This document shows positions 1 through 6,934 of a stretch of DNA of 64,000 nucleotides, piece after piece. The stretch comes from an uncultured Elusimicrobiales bacterium. GTDB taxonomy: Bacteria > Elusimicrobiota > Elusimicrobia > Elusimicrobiales > Elusimicrobiaceae. The notes below the pieces were generated by a model, which worked only from the letters and a program-made list of their open reading frames with translations, was not told where the DNA came from and did no database searches. The translations under genes and the position numbers were made by a program. Numbering within the stretch: position 1 is the stretch's first letter; every line of letters starts with the position of its first letter. The stretch spans positions 62,001-126,000 of the forward strand of contig CAKUMH010000004.1 of NCBI GenBank assembly GCA_934667625.1, in the 5' to 3' direction.

Positions 1-17
1 GTTTTTTTAGCGTTCAT
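1..17 (-). CDS. 5' end of an unidentified gene, cut by the window edge
   Basis: An ATG on the minus strand at 17..15 opens a frame (M-N-A-K-K) that leaves the window after five codons. An AGGATC sequence a few bases upstream could serve as ribosome binding site, and the start follows the small membrane protein gene by about 15 bases, so it probably belongs to the kdsA transcript. Nothing about its function can be read from five residues. In many diderms lipopolysaccharide transport or KDO genes follow kdsA, but that is only context. Confidence 0.4.
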
Positions 18-31
18 AATAAGATCCTAAA

Positions 32-193
32 TTAGCGTGCCGCGTCCGCAGGGGCGGGCAGATGCTTTTGATAAGGCGCAGGCAATTTTCCTGTTCCGTA
101 ACTAAGCACAAAATACGCCACCCCGCACAACACCAAAAGCGCACCAAACAGGAGCGCATGCGTTTTTAGCAGGGGGGATATTTTGTGCGTCAT
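32..193 (-). CDS. small single-pass membrane protein downstream of kdsA
   Basis: This 53-residue frame has one hydrophobic stretch (about residues 14-33, ending ...VAYFVLSY) and a short polar Pro/Ala-rich tail. Its ATG overlaps the kdsA stop codon (ATGA at 193..190), which predicts translational coupling. No family is recognised. The position between kdsA and another gene of the same strand suggests an envelope-related role, which is inference only. Shortness is the main doubt; the exact overlap and the clean membrane span argue for a real gene. Confidence 0.6.
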   Translation of the reverse strand: MTHKISPLLKTHALLFGALLVLCGVAYFVLSYGTGKLPAPYQKHLPAPADAAR

Positions 194-1017
194 TTAAATT
201 TCTTCACCAGTTCGTCCAAGGCGCACAGTTCGCGCGCCATTTTGGCGGTCATCTTTAAATCCAACGAATTCGGCCCGTCGGATAAGGCATGGTCCGGGTC
301 CGGGTGCGCTTCAAAAAACACGCCCGCAATGCCCAGTGCCGTGGCCGCCTTGGCCAGCACGGGGGCCAGCTGGCGGTTTCCGCCGGTGGCCGAGCCCAAC
401 GCTCCGGGCTTTTGTACGGAGTGTGTGGCGTCAAAAATCACGGGGTAGCCAAACTGCTTCATAATTTCCAGGGAGCGCATATCCACCACCAAATCGCCGT
501 AGCCAAAGCTGGCGCCGCGTTCGGTGAGCAGAATTTTGTGGTTGCCGCGCGATTCAATTTTTTTAATCACTTGTTCCATGGCTCCTGGGGCCAAAAACTG
601 GCCTTTTTTTACATTGACGGCCTTGCCCGTATCGGCACAGGCCAGCACCAAATCGGTTTGGCGGCAGAGGAACGCGGGGACCTGCAAAATATCCGCCACC
701 TGGGCCACTTCTTCGGCCTGCCACGGTTCGTGCACGTCCACGACCAAGGGCAGCCCGGTCATTTTTTTGGCTTTAGTTAAAATTTCCAGCCCTTTGGCCA
801 GTCCCGGCCCGCGGTAGGCATCCACGGAAGTGCGGTTGGCTTTGTCAAAGGAGGCTTTTAGAATAAAGGGGTGCTTCGTTTTGGCCAAAATTGCCTTGAG
901 CTTTTTGGCGGTGGAGAGGTAGTGCTCCTCACTTTCAATTACGCAAGTTCCCGCCATAAACGCCAAGGGAAGATTATTTGAAATTTTATAAGGGCCTATT
1001 TTAATGATTTTCTGCAT
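190..1017 (-). CDS. kdsA: 3-deoxy-8-phosphooctulonate synthase (KDO-8-phosphate synthase)
   Basis: Condenses phosphoenolpyruvate with arabinose 5-phosphate to KDO 8-phosphate, the precursor of the KDO sugar of lipopolysaccharide, in the cytosol. The protein is full length (275 aa) and shows the family signatures MAGTCVIES near the N-terminus, KASFDKANRTS, the DILQVPAFLCRQTDL block, LTERGASFGYGDLVVDMRSL and FDATHSVQKPG. A start two codons upstream (1023) is possible. The ATG at 1017 is preferred because a TATGAT -10 box sits exactly six bases upstream (1024-1029), matching other apparently leaderless genes here. The stop overlaps the following small membrane protein gene. Confidence 0.95.
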   Translation of the reverse strand: MQKIIKIGPYKISNNLPLAFMAGTCVIESEEHYLSTAKKLKAILAKTKHPFILKASFDKANRTSVDAYRGPGLAKGLEILTKAKKMTGLPLVVDVHEPWQAEEVAQVADILQVPAFLCRQTDLVLACADTGKAVNVKKGQFLAPGAMEQVIKKIESRGNHKILLTERGASFGYGDLVVDMRSLEIMKQFGYPVIFDATHSVQKPGALGSATGGNRQLAPVLAKAATALGIAGVFFEAHPDPDHALSDGPNSLDLKMTAKMARELCALDELVKKFK

Positions 1018-1023
1018 ATACAT

Positions 1024-1029
1024 ATCATA
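1024..1029 (-). promoter_or_regulatory. -10 box of kdsA, leaderless-type spacing
   Basis: TATGAT on the minus strand ends six bases before the ATG at 1017, so transcription should begin at or next to the start codon. No -35 hexamer was recognised. Confidence 0.45.
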
Positions 1030-1073
1030 GCAAATTTTAGACGAATTTCTATAGTAAAAATATGCGGAAAAAC

Positions 1074-1102
1074 TTGTTTTTTCGCTCCGGGTGTTTTATA
1101 CT
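1074..1102 (+). promoter_or_regulatory. sigma70-type promoter of the first pilin gene
   Basis: TTGTTT (1074-1079) and TATACT (1097-1102) are separated by 17 bases. A CTCCG/CGGAG inverted repeat brackets the -10 region. The promoter lies about 30 bases before the pilin start and its AAGGAGG site. Confidence 0.6.
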
Positions 1103-1133
1103 ATTATTCGGAGTATTTTGTAAGGAGGTTTTT

Positions 1134-1598
1134 ATGCAAAAAGGTTTTACGCTGATTGAACTCTTGGTCGTGGTGCTGATTATCGGGATATTGGCGGCGG
1201 TGGCACTGCCGCAGTACGAGGCGGCGGTGGAACGCAGCCGCAGCACGGAGGGACTGGTGACAGGAAAGGCCATTGTGGACGCGATGAACCGCGCCATTAA
1301 CGAGCGCCCTAACCAAAGCCCCAATGTCCGCGCGGCGCTGGATGTCAAACCGTCCGGCGGCACTTGGAACGAAGCGGGCAACCAATACACCACTAACTTG
1401 TTTGTGTACGATATTTCCGCTGGGGACTGTGTAACGGCCACGCGCGACTTGGGCGACGGCGAAAGGGTGGTACTGACGTTTTACAACGCGCTAAGCGATA
1501 AAGATGGCGTACGCACCTGCCAGCCCGTAGGGGGCGAAACCGCCGAGCAAATTTGTGGTGCGCTAAAAGGCCAAGGCGTGGAGACTGTTTCCGAGTAA
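1134..1598 (+). CDS. type IV pilin-like protein (solitary)
   Basis: A 154-aa prepilin-like protein. The leader is very short (MQKG) and is followed by FTLIELLVVVLIIGILAAVA, the class III signal cut by prepilin peptidase after Gly4, with Glu at +5 of the mature chain. The C-terminal domain has a Cys pair region (SAGDCVTATRD, VRTCQPVGGETAEQICG) as in pseudopilin or pilin heads. The longer frame starting at 1062 is rejected because AAGGAGG (1122-1128) lies at ideal distance from the ATG at 1134. No pil assembly genes are adjacent. Whether it is a pilus subunit, a pseudopilin or a specialised surface protein cannot be told. Confidence 0.9.
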   Translation: MQKGFTLIELLVVVLIIGILAAVALPQYEAAVERSRSTEGLVTGKAIVDAMNRAINERPNQSPNVRAALDVKPSGGTWNEAGNQYTTNLFVYDISAGDCVTATRDLGDGERVVLTFYNALSDKDGVRTCQPVGGETAEQICGALKGQGVETVSE

Positions 1599-1618
1599 AG
1601 CTGTTTTGAACTGACCCT

Positions 1619-1658
1619 AAAAAATCCGGGAACCAATAGCAGGTCCCCGGATTTTTTT
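1619..1658. terminator. bidirectional terminator between pilin and dut
   Basis: An AAATCCGGG / CCCGGATTT stem has an A-run on the left and a T-run on the right and lies between two convergent genes. Confidence 0.8.
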
Positions 1659-1677
1659 ACGCAAACTTGCAGGGCGT

Positions 1678-2109
1678 TTAGTGCGTGCCTGTGCTGCCAA
1701 AGCCGCCGGCCCCGCGGGCAGAACCGCTGAGTTCCTCCGCTTCCTCAAAGGCCGGATAGAGCGTCGGCATTACAACCAGCTGGGCCACTTTTTGCCCGGC
1801 CTCAAACACAAATTCCGTATCGTTTAGGTTATACATGCACACAATCAGTTCGCCGCGGTACGGGGCATCCACCAGTCCCGCCATGGCTTTGATGCCCTTG
1901 CTTTCTACCGAACTCTTTCCCCAAATAATGCCCGAGGTATTTTCCGGCAGTTCCACGGCTATGCCCGTTCTCACTTTGGCCACGGCACGCGGGGCAAGCA
2001 CCGTGCGTTCCAGGGCAAAGAGGTCCGCCCCGGAGTCAGTGGCGTGTGCGCGGCAAGGGAGCTTGGCGCGCGGGTCTAATTTTTTCACTTTCAAAATAGG
2101 TTGGTTCAT
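1678..2109 (-). CDS. dut: deoxyuridine 5'-triphosphate nucleotidohydrolase (dUTPase)
   Basis: Hydrolyses dUTP to dUMP and pyrophosphate, keeping uracil out of DNA and feeding thymidylate synthesis. All five trimeric dUTPase motifs are visible: ATDSGADLFA, GKSSVESKGI, AGLVDAPYRGEL, the QLVVMP segment and the glycine-rich C-terminal RGAGGFGSTG that closes over the active site. Length (143 aa) is normal. A TTG at 2115 overlaps the upstream stop, but the ATG at 2109 is the more ordinary start. The gene directly follows the HEAT-repeat gene on the same strand. Confidence 0.95.
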   Translation of the reverse strand: MNQPILKVKKLDPRAKLPCRAHATDSGADLFALERTVLAPRAVAKVRTGIAVELPENTSGIIWGKSSVESKGIKAMAGLVDAPYRGELIVCMYNLNDTEFVFEAGQKVAQLVVMPTLYPAFEEAEELSGSARGAGGFGSTGTH

Positions 2110-2111
2110 AC

Positions 2112-3161
2112 TCAAATCATCAATTTTTCAATTTGTTTTAACGCGTTTTCGGCGTATATTTTAAGCGTCTCATCGCCCGTTTTCGCCAGCACATTTAATT
2201 GCGGAATAAGGCTCTTTAGCAGGCTGATGTCAAAGGTTCGGTCCGAGGAATACGTAAAGGCATCCGGCGTGGAGAGCACTCCCGCCATGTAAGCGGCCGC
2301 GCGCGCGGCGTTAATACGCGCGTTTTTATGCGTGCCGAGCAACGCTTCCTTTAACGGAGTGACGGCGTTTCCCGTCATAAATCCAAGCGCCAGTGCATAG
2401 GTGGCGGCGGCGGGCGACGTGTAATTTTTGCGCAGGCCCTTCACACAATCATCCAGCGTGTAACTTCGGTTTTTAGCCAGTGCCGTAGCCAATTGGGACT
2501 GTACTTGCGGATCGTTCTCACTTTTCGCTCTTTTCAAAAGCACCTGGGCGGCTTCTTCGCTGTGCAGCACCCCCAGCCAGGCGGCTGCCGCTGCGCGGTC
2601 TAAGGCATCAGAAGAGGAAACCGCAGCCTTCAAAATTTTAAGCTGTTCTTTGGGGCTGTTTGCCGTCAAATTCATGGCACGCTGCGCAAACGCCGGGTCG
2701 TATGCGTACAAGCGCACGAGGTCCGTGGTGTGGGTTTTATCCTGCGGGTCCAAAATAGCTGCTGCGGCTGCGGCATACGCCACCAGCACGGGATCCTTGC
2801 TCTGCAGGCCTTCCTGCAGGATAGGCATCAGTTCCGTGTGCGTATTGCCCATAGCCGTTAAGATAACCGCCGCAAAGGTTTGCTTGAGCGGGTCTGTCGC
2901 GCGTAAAATAATGTTAAACAAGGCTGGTTCCTGTGCCTTGGCCGGGGGCGTTTTTACCAAGCTGGCACCCGCGGCAAAAACGGTATTTGGGTCCGTGGAG
3001 GTGCGCAAAAGCGTCAACACCTGTTGGGTTTGTGCTGCCGTGCGGTTCTTTTTTTGAAGGAGCGGCAAGGCCTTATTTAACGAGGTCTGTGCCGGAAGAT
3101 TGGCGGCCGCAAGCAGAAAGGCCGCGCCGCAAAAAAGGTATTTTTTAAAGGTATTGGGCAT
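2112..3161 (-). CDS. secreted HEAT-like repeat protein of unknown function
   Basis: A 349-aa protein with an N-terminal signal peptide (about residues 1-25, hydrophobic core CGAAFLLAAANLPAQ). The rest is alpha-helical, made of repeated ~30-residue Ala/Leu-rich units (for example DPVLVAYAAAAAAILDPQDK and DALDRAAAAAWLGVL), typical of HEAT/armadillo scaffolds. Such repeats usually mediate protein-protein contacts; the partner is unknown. A TATAAT box and GAGGAT ribosome site lie just upstream of the ATG at 3161. The stop is almost contiguous with dut, so the two are probably co-transcribed. Confidence 0.8.
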   Translation of the reverse strand: MPNTFKKYLFCGAAFLLAAANLPAQTSLNKALPLLQKKNRTAAQTQQVLTLLRTSTDPNTVFAAGASLVKTPPAKAQEPALFNIILRATDPLKQTFAAVILTAMGNTHTELMPILQEGLQSKDPVLVAYAAAAAAILDPQDKTHTTDLVRLYAYDPAFAQRAMNLTANSPKEQLKILKAAVSSSDALDRAAAAAWLGVLHSEEAAQVLLKRAKSENDPQVQSQLATALAKNRSYTLDDCVKGLRKNYTSPAAATYALALGFMTGNAVTPLKEALLGTHKNARINAARAAAYMAGVLSTPDAFTYSSDRTFDISLLKSLIPQLNVLAKTGDETLKIYAENALKQIEKLMI

Positions 3162-3224
3162 ATATAAAAATCCTCTTTTTAATTATAGCATTAATCACAG
3201 GAAACGCTGGGGATCGGACAAAAA

Positions 3225-3254
3225 TCTCCGCCCGGTATAATACACGGACGGAGA
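3225..3254 (-). terminator. probable terminator of the small gene at 3272-3442
   Basis: A CTCCG/CGGAG stem with a 17-22 base loop is followed on the minus strand by ATTTTTG. The stem is short, so this is a moderate call. Confidence 0.45.
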
Positions 3255-3271
3255 GAAAAGGGGAAAAAGTG

Positions 3272-3442
3272 TTACCGCACCAGCAACGCTTCAGCCAAGC
3301 GTTCCGGGGTGACGGATGTCTTGCCTTTGGTGCGTTTTGCGGCGGGTTTGGCGTAAAATTGCAATTCGTCCTGGTCCTTTAGCACCACTACTTTGGTGTT
3401 TCCCAAGGCGAGCAAAAAACGCAAATTCGTCGGGCTCTTCAT
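3272..3442 (-). CDS. small basic protein of unknown function (56 aa)
   Basis: The frame encodes 56 residues rich in Lys/Arg (KPAAKRTKGKTS in the middle) with a hydrophobic start (LRFLLALGNTKVVVLK). A good ribosome site (AGGAGT) lies 7-8 bases before the ATG, and a plausible promoter (TTGTTT-17-TAAAGT) is upstream. Codon use resembles the neighbours. It sits immediately beside the DnaA-box cluster. A nucleic-acid-binding role is possible from the charge, but no family is recognised. Confidence 0.5.
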   Translation of the reverse strand: MKSPTNLRFLLALGNTKVVVLKDQDELQFYAKPAAKRTKGKTSVTPERLAEALLVR

Positions 3443-3477
3443 AAAAACAACTCCTGTCTAAAATTTCTCTTACTCAT

Positions 3478-3506
3478 ACTTTAGCGGATTGTGGCGCGCG
3501 AAACAA
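3478..3506 (-). promoter_or_regulatory. promoter of the small gene at 3272-3442
   Basis: On the minus strand TTGTTT (3501-3506) and TAAAGT (3478-3483) are 17 bases apart. The 32-bp dyad-like sequence at 3507-3539 directly abuts the -35 box. Confidence 0.45.
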
Positions 3507-3539
3507 GGGCCTTTGGACCTATAAACCGTCTAGGCCCTT
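3507..3539. promoter_or_regulatory. inverted repeat abutting a -35 box (possible operator)
   Basis: AAGGGCC(T) and (A)GGCCCTT arms flank a GGACCTATAAACCG core. A related arrangement (AAGGGCCTAGA plus GGACCTAGG) is found at 63457-63491, also just upstream of a promoter. It could be a regulator site; a weak terminator is the alternative. Confidence 0.35.
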
Positions 3540-3555
3540 TTTAGGGCAGTGTGGG

Positions 3556-3890
3556 AAAAATGTGGATAAATGTTCAAAATAATGCTTAAAAAACAATAAA
3601 AAAAGTTCAAAAATGGCGTTTTATGCAAAAAAAAGCGGACTTGTCAACAGTTTTTTTAAAATTCCCAAAAATATGTTCCAAAACGGTTTGTTTGAAATTC
3701 TCGTCGGAAAAAAGAGACAAATTTTTATTATTCCCCTATACATCATCCAAGTTATCCACAGAAATTCCCACTTATCCACAACTTAGCTGCCCGGGGCTTT
3801 TTTAGGGCTGCCAAAAAAAGCAAAAAATGGGGGGAGTTGTAGAGTAAATCGTAAGTTATCCACAGGTTGTCCACAGTGTGTGGATAACCG
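3556..3890. other. candidate chromosomal replication origin (DnaA-box cluster)
   Basis: Five perfect 9-mer DnaA boxes lie within about 330 bp: TGTGGATAA at 3561-3569 and 3879-3887, and TTATCCACA at 3752-3760, 3772-3780 and 3856-3864. A one-mismatch box (TTGTCCACA) is at 3867-3875. The stretch 3570-3740 between the boxes is strongly AT-rich, with A/T runs suited to unwinding. Genes to the left run leftward and the next gene runs rightward. dnaA and dnaN are not in the window, so this could also be a DnaA-titrating or DnaA-regulated site. No gene was seen between 3443 and 3955. Confidence 0.6.
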
Positions 3891-3930
3891 GCCCGCGCGA
3901 AAAACTTGTCCGTTCTGTTCGCGCTTTTGC

Positions 3931-3936
3931 TATAAT
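3931..3936 (+). promoter_or_regulatory. -10 box of the Pal-like lipoprotein gene
   Basis: TATAAT is followed by AGGAGG (3943-3948) and the ATG at 3956, so the leader is very short. A TTGTCC at 3906-3911 is a weak -35 candidate with a 19-base spacer. Confidence 0.5.
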
Positions 3937-3955
3937 TTTGACAGGAGGTTCCACC

Positions 3956-4486
3956 ATGAACTTAAAAACCGTTTTTTTATTTGCGCTGGCTTTTTCTCTT
4001 TTTGCCTGTGCCTCCTCGCAAAAGCAAGACGAGGAAATCCCGCGTCCCGCCAAGCAGGACCCTGTTATTGAGGAGCAGGCCAAAAAGAACGAGCGCCTGT
4101 ATAACCAAAGCGAGGCCCGCATGGCCAAAACGCTCAAACTCCCGGCCATTACTTACGAGTTTGACTCTATCCGCCCGCCGGATTATGCCTATCCCTTTTT
4201 AGACAAAGTGGCCAACGTGATGAACGCGCACCCGTCCTTGCACCTGATTGTGGAAGGCCACACGGACGTGCTGGGCTCCAAGGAGTACAACTACTGGCTG
4301 GGTGCCTCCCGTGCTGCCGCGATGAAGGCGTATCTGGTCAGCCGCGGTGTAAATGCCGAGCGCATTCGCATTCACTCCCATGGAAAGGACCGCCCGCTCA
4401 CGCTGGATAATTCCAGCGAGGGCCGCCGCACCAACCGCCGCGTGGAATTTTCGTTCACCACGCGCACGTGGAACGCCATTTATTAA
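3956..4486 (+). CDS. OmpA/Pal-family peptidoglycan-associated lipoprotein
   Basis: A 176-aa lipoprotein. The signal peptide ends in the lipobox SLFAC, putting the acylated Cys at residue 18. A charged linker is followed by a C-terminal OmpA-like domain with the peptidoglycan-binding features VEGHTDVLGS, ASRAAAMKAYL and the terminal NRRVEF. It should tether the outer membrane to peptidoglycan, as Pal does with the Tol system. No tol genes are adjacent, so the exact role (Pal or another OmpA-like lipoprotein) is open. The start at 3956 is fixed by AGGAGG at 3943-3948; longer frames run into the DnaA-box region. Confidence 0.88.
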   Translation: MNLKTVFLFALAFSLFACASSQKQDEEIPRPAKQDPVIEEQAKKNERLYNQSEARMAKTLKLPAITYEFDSIRPPDYAYPFLDKVANVMNAHPSLHLIVEGHTDVLGSKEYNYWLGASRAAAMKAYLVSRGVNAERIRIHSHGKDRPLTLDNSSEGRRTNRRVEFSFTTRTWNAIY

Positions 4487-4583
4487 TTTGTTTTTTGCAA
4501 AACTTACGCGCGGGTGTTGTTTTACCCGCGCTTTTTTTTGCTAAAATATATAGGAAAGATTTACTTTTAGATAGGAGACCTCA

Positions 4584-5285
4584 ATGAGCTGCGAAAAATG
4601 CACCCCTGAAGTACAAAATATGTGCTGCGTTTGCAAAGGCGCCAAGCACGAACCGGCCCCGATTCCTGAAGAAGGTAAATGGGTCAAAGCCAAACAAATC
4701 ACCGACATTAGCGGTTTGACGCACGGCATCGGCTGGTGCGCTCCCCAACAGGGCGCCTGCAAGCTGACGCTCAACGTCAAAAACGGCGTAATTAAAGAAG
4801 CGTTGGTGGAAACCATTGGCTGCTCCGGCATGACGCACTCCGCCGCCATGGCTGCGGAAATTCTGCCCGGCAAAACCATTTTGGAAGCCTTAAACTCCGA
4901 CCTCGTTTGCGACGCTATCAACACCGCCATGCGCGAGCTGTTCCTGCAAATCGTTTACGGCCGCACGCAGAGCGCATTTTCCGATGACGGTCTGCCCGTG
5001 GGCGCCGGCATGGAAGACTTGGGCAAAGGCCATCGCTCTCAAATCGGCACGATGTACGGCACGCAAGCCAAAGGCCCGCGCTACCTGGAAATGGCCGAAG
5101 GTTATGTGTTGGAAATCGGCCTGGATGCCAATAACGAAATTATCGGTTACAAATTTGTCAACCTGGGCAAAATGATGGACGCCATTAAGAAAGGCGAAGA
5201 ACCGAAAGTGGCGTTTGAAAAGAACGTCAGCCAGTATGGCCGCTTTGACGAAGCCGTCAAGAAAATTGACCCCCGCAAAGAGTAA
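4584..5285 (+). CDS. NifU/IscU-like iron-sulfur scaffold protein
   Basis: The 233-aa protein has a Cys-rich N-terminus (CEKC...MCCVCKG, residues 3-18). A NifU-N/IscU-like domain follows, with candidate ligand Cys residues in GWCAPQQGAC (about 52-59), TIGCSGMTHSA (Cys80) and DLVCDAI (Cys109). That domain builds Fe-S clusters on conserved Cys in NifU and IscU. The C-terminal ~90 residues are unlike classical NifU. It is 12 bases upstream of the GGGtGRT gene, a pairing known from database annotation of that family. The client of any Fe-S cluster is unknown. Confidence 0.8.
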   Translation: MSCEKCTPEVQNMCCVCKGAKHEPAPIPEEGKWVKAKQITDISGLTHGIGWCAPQQGACKLTLNVKNGVIKEALVETIGCSGMTHSAAMAAEILPGKTILEALNSDLVCDAINTAMRELFLQIVYGRTQSAFSDDGLPVGAGMEDLGKGHRSQIGTMYGTQAKGPRYLEMAEGYVLEIGLDANNEIIGYKFVNLGKMMDAIKKGEEPKVAFEKNVSQYGRFDEAVKKIDPRKE

Positions 5286-5297
5286 GCCCAGGAGAGA

Positions 5298-6299
5298 ATG
5301 AATATGATTACGTTTGAAGGATACGAAAGAAGAATTGATAAAATCAACGCTGTTTTGAAAGAAAACGGCATTGCCTCTTTGGAAGAAGCCAAAGAAATTT
5401 GCACCAAAAAAGGCGTGGACGTGGAAAAAATCGTCCGCGGTATTCAGCCCATCGCTTTTGACAACGCCGTCTGGGCCTACACTGTGGGTGCGGCTATCGC
5501 TTTGAAGAACGGCGTCAAAACCGCCGCCGAAGCTGCCGAAAAAATCGGCGTGGGCTTGCAGAGCTTCTGCATTCCCGGCTCCGTGGCCGATCAACGCGCC
5601 GTGGGCTTGGGCCATGGTAACTTGGGTGCCATGCTGTTAAGCGAAAACACCAAATGTTTCTGTTTCTTGGCTGGGCACGAAAGCTTTGCCGCGGCCGAAG
5701 GCGCCATTGGTATCGCCCGCACCGCCAACAAAGTTCGCAAGACGCCGCTTCGCGTCATCTTGAACGGTTTGGGCAAAGACGCGGCTTACATTATTTCCCG
5801 CGTAAACGGTTTTACCTCCGTGGAAACGGAATACAACTACAAAACGGGCGAGCTCAAAATCGTGAGCGAAAAAGCCTTCTCTAATGGCGACCGCGCCAAA
5901 GTGCGCTGCTATGGCGCCGACGACGTGAACGAAGGTGTTGCCATTATGCGCCACGAAGGGGTGGACGTGTCCATCACCGGTAACTCCACCAACCCGACCC
6001 GCTTCCAGCACCCCGTGGCCGGCACCTACAAAAAATGGGCGACCGAAAACGGCAAAAAATACTTCTCCGTGGCGTCTGGCGGCGGCACTGGCCGCACCCT
6101 GCACCCGGACAATATGGCCGCCGGCCCTGCCTCTTACGGTATGACCGACACCATGGGCCGCATGCACAGCGATGCGCAGTTTGCGGGTTCCTCTTCCGTG
6201 CCGGCTCACGTGGAAATGATGGGCCTTATCGGTATGGGTAACAACCCGATGGTAGGTGCGACGGTGGCGGTAGCCGTAGCCGTGGCCGAAGCCAAATAA
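5298..6299 (+). CDS. GGGtGRT-family protein (function unknown)
   Basis: The 333-aa protein contains the signature GGGTGRT at about residues 261-267, from which the family takes its name, in the context VASGGGTGRTLHPDN. Other glycine-rich segments (GLGHGNLGAM, AGHESFAAAEGAIG, GMGNNPMVGATVAVAVAVAE) suggest a nucleotide- or cofactor-binding fold. The family has no established biochemical role. Its tight coupling to the NifU-like gene upstream suggests the pair acts on or carries an Fe-S cluster. The codons are highly biased toward abundant forms, suggesting strong expression. Confidence 0.85.
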   Translation: MNMITFEGYERRIDKINAVLKENGIASLEEAKEICTKKGVDVEKIVRGIQPIAFDNAVWAYTVGAAIALKNGVKTAAEAAEKIGVGLQSFCIPGSVADQRAVGLGHGNLGAMLLSENTKCFCFLAGHESFAAAEGAIGIARTANKVRKTPLRVILNGLGKDAAYIISRVNGFTSVETEYNYKTGELKIVSEKAFSNGDRAKVRCYGADDVNEGVAIMRHEGVDVSITGNSTNPTRFQHPVAGTYKKWATENGKKYFSVASGGGTGRTLHPDNMAAGPASYGMTDTMGRMHSDAQFAGSSSVPAHVEMMGLIGMGNNPMVGATVAVAVAVAEAK

Positions 6300-6302
6300 G
6301 AT

Positions 6303-6600
6303 AACAACTTTTTCAGTTGTTGCGAAATACGTACGGGGAACAAAGAGTAAATCTTTGTTCCCCGTTACTTATATCAGGGCCAACCATTTGCCAAATTCGT
6401 CGCATTTGGACGTCTTTCGGGGCTTATGTGGCATATAGCCACACCACGCCCCGACTAAATCCGCCCAACTGCTTAGAATTTGCCAAATCAGGCAATCTTC
6501 TGGTTAATTTTCAGGTGATTGCGAACAGCACTTGAACAACGGCTTTTACAGTTGTTTCGTTCACGCACAGGACACAAAACGTAAAGTTTTGTGTCCTGTT
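6303..6600 (+). repeat. two paired-hairpin units with GTAAA loops
   Basis: Each unit has a small AACAAC/GTTGTT stem (6303-6321 and 6535-6556) followed by a perfect 14-bp stem with loop GTAAA (6333-6365 and 6567-6599), then TTACTTAT or TTGCTTAT. The two big stems differ completely in sequence but keep length and loop. The first unit starts four bases after the GGGtGRT stop and may act as its terminator or 3' stabiliser, though no T-run follows. Between them a third stem (TCGGGGC/GCCCCGA enclosing GTGGC/GCCAC) occurs near 6417-6455. No gene is seen from 6300 to 6934. Confidence 0.6.
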
Positions 6601-6639
6601 GCTTATCTACCACCCTGCACCGGCGGCCTGTCAAAATAG

Positions 6640-6800
6640 GCCGTCATGCTGAAAGGTCTTAGTCCAGGATCTCGCTGTTATTAACAAGTGTCGTCATGCT
6701 GAATTGGCGGCCCGCAGGGTATTCAGCATCTACCGGTTGGGTTGTGGTTGTTTCCGTTGGTACATGAAGGTCATGCTGGAAGGTCTTAGTCCAGCATCTC
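6640..6800. repeat. cluster of dispersed inverted repeats upstream of a pilin
   Basis: Three copies of the GTCATGCTGGA...AGTCCAGCATCT type element occur near 6643-6673, 6693-6732 and 6769-6799. Each is a short imperfect palindrome in which TGCTGAA/TTCAGCA or CTGGA/TCCAG arms flank 5-25 bases. The same family recurs at five other sites in the window. Confidence 0.75.
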
Positions 6801-6868
6801 TTCCTTATTTGTTGTGGCCGTTGTCTTTCCTTTTTGTGTCGTTTTCGGGCGGGTAAAACACAAAAGGG

Positions 6869-6896
6869 TTGCATTCGTTTTTTTTTTTGATAAATT
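6869..6896 (+). promoter_or_regulatory. poly-T spacer promoter of the second pilin
   Basis: TTGCAT (6869-6874) and TAAATT (6891-6896) are separated by 16 bases that contain T11. The same layout, with T10-T12, precedes the pilins at 14756, 37751 and 54375. Confidence 0.5.
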
Positions 6897-6920
6897 TTGC
6901 TTATAAGAAAAATTTATCAA
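6887..6920. promoter_or_regulatory. 34-bp dyad before the second pilin
   Basis: Arms TTGATAAATTTT and its complement flank a CTTATAAG centre, with one imperfect pair. The dyad extends into flanking T and A runs and ends directly before the GGAAGG ribosome site. It is homologous to the perfect dyads at 14708-14741 and 37702-37735. Confidence 0.65.
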
Positions 6921-6934
6921 AAAGGAAGGCAGTT

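Noticed and set aside
6317..6535. 72-codon frame between the paired hairpins
   Set aside because: It starts inside the first hairpin unit and covers the nested stems, so structure explains the sequence better.
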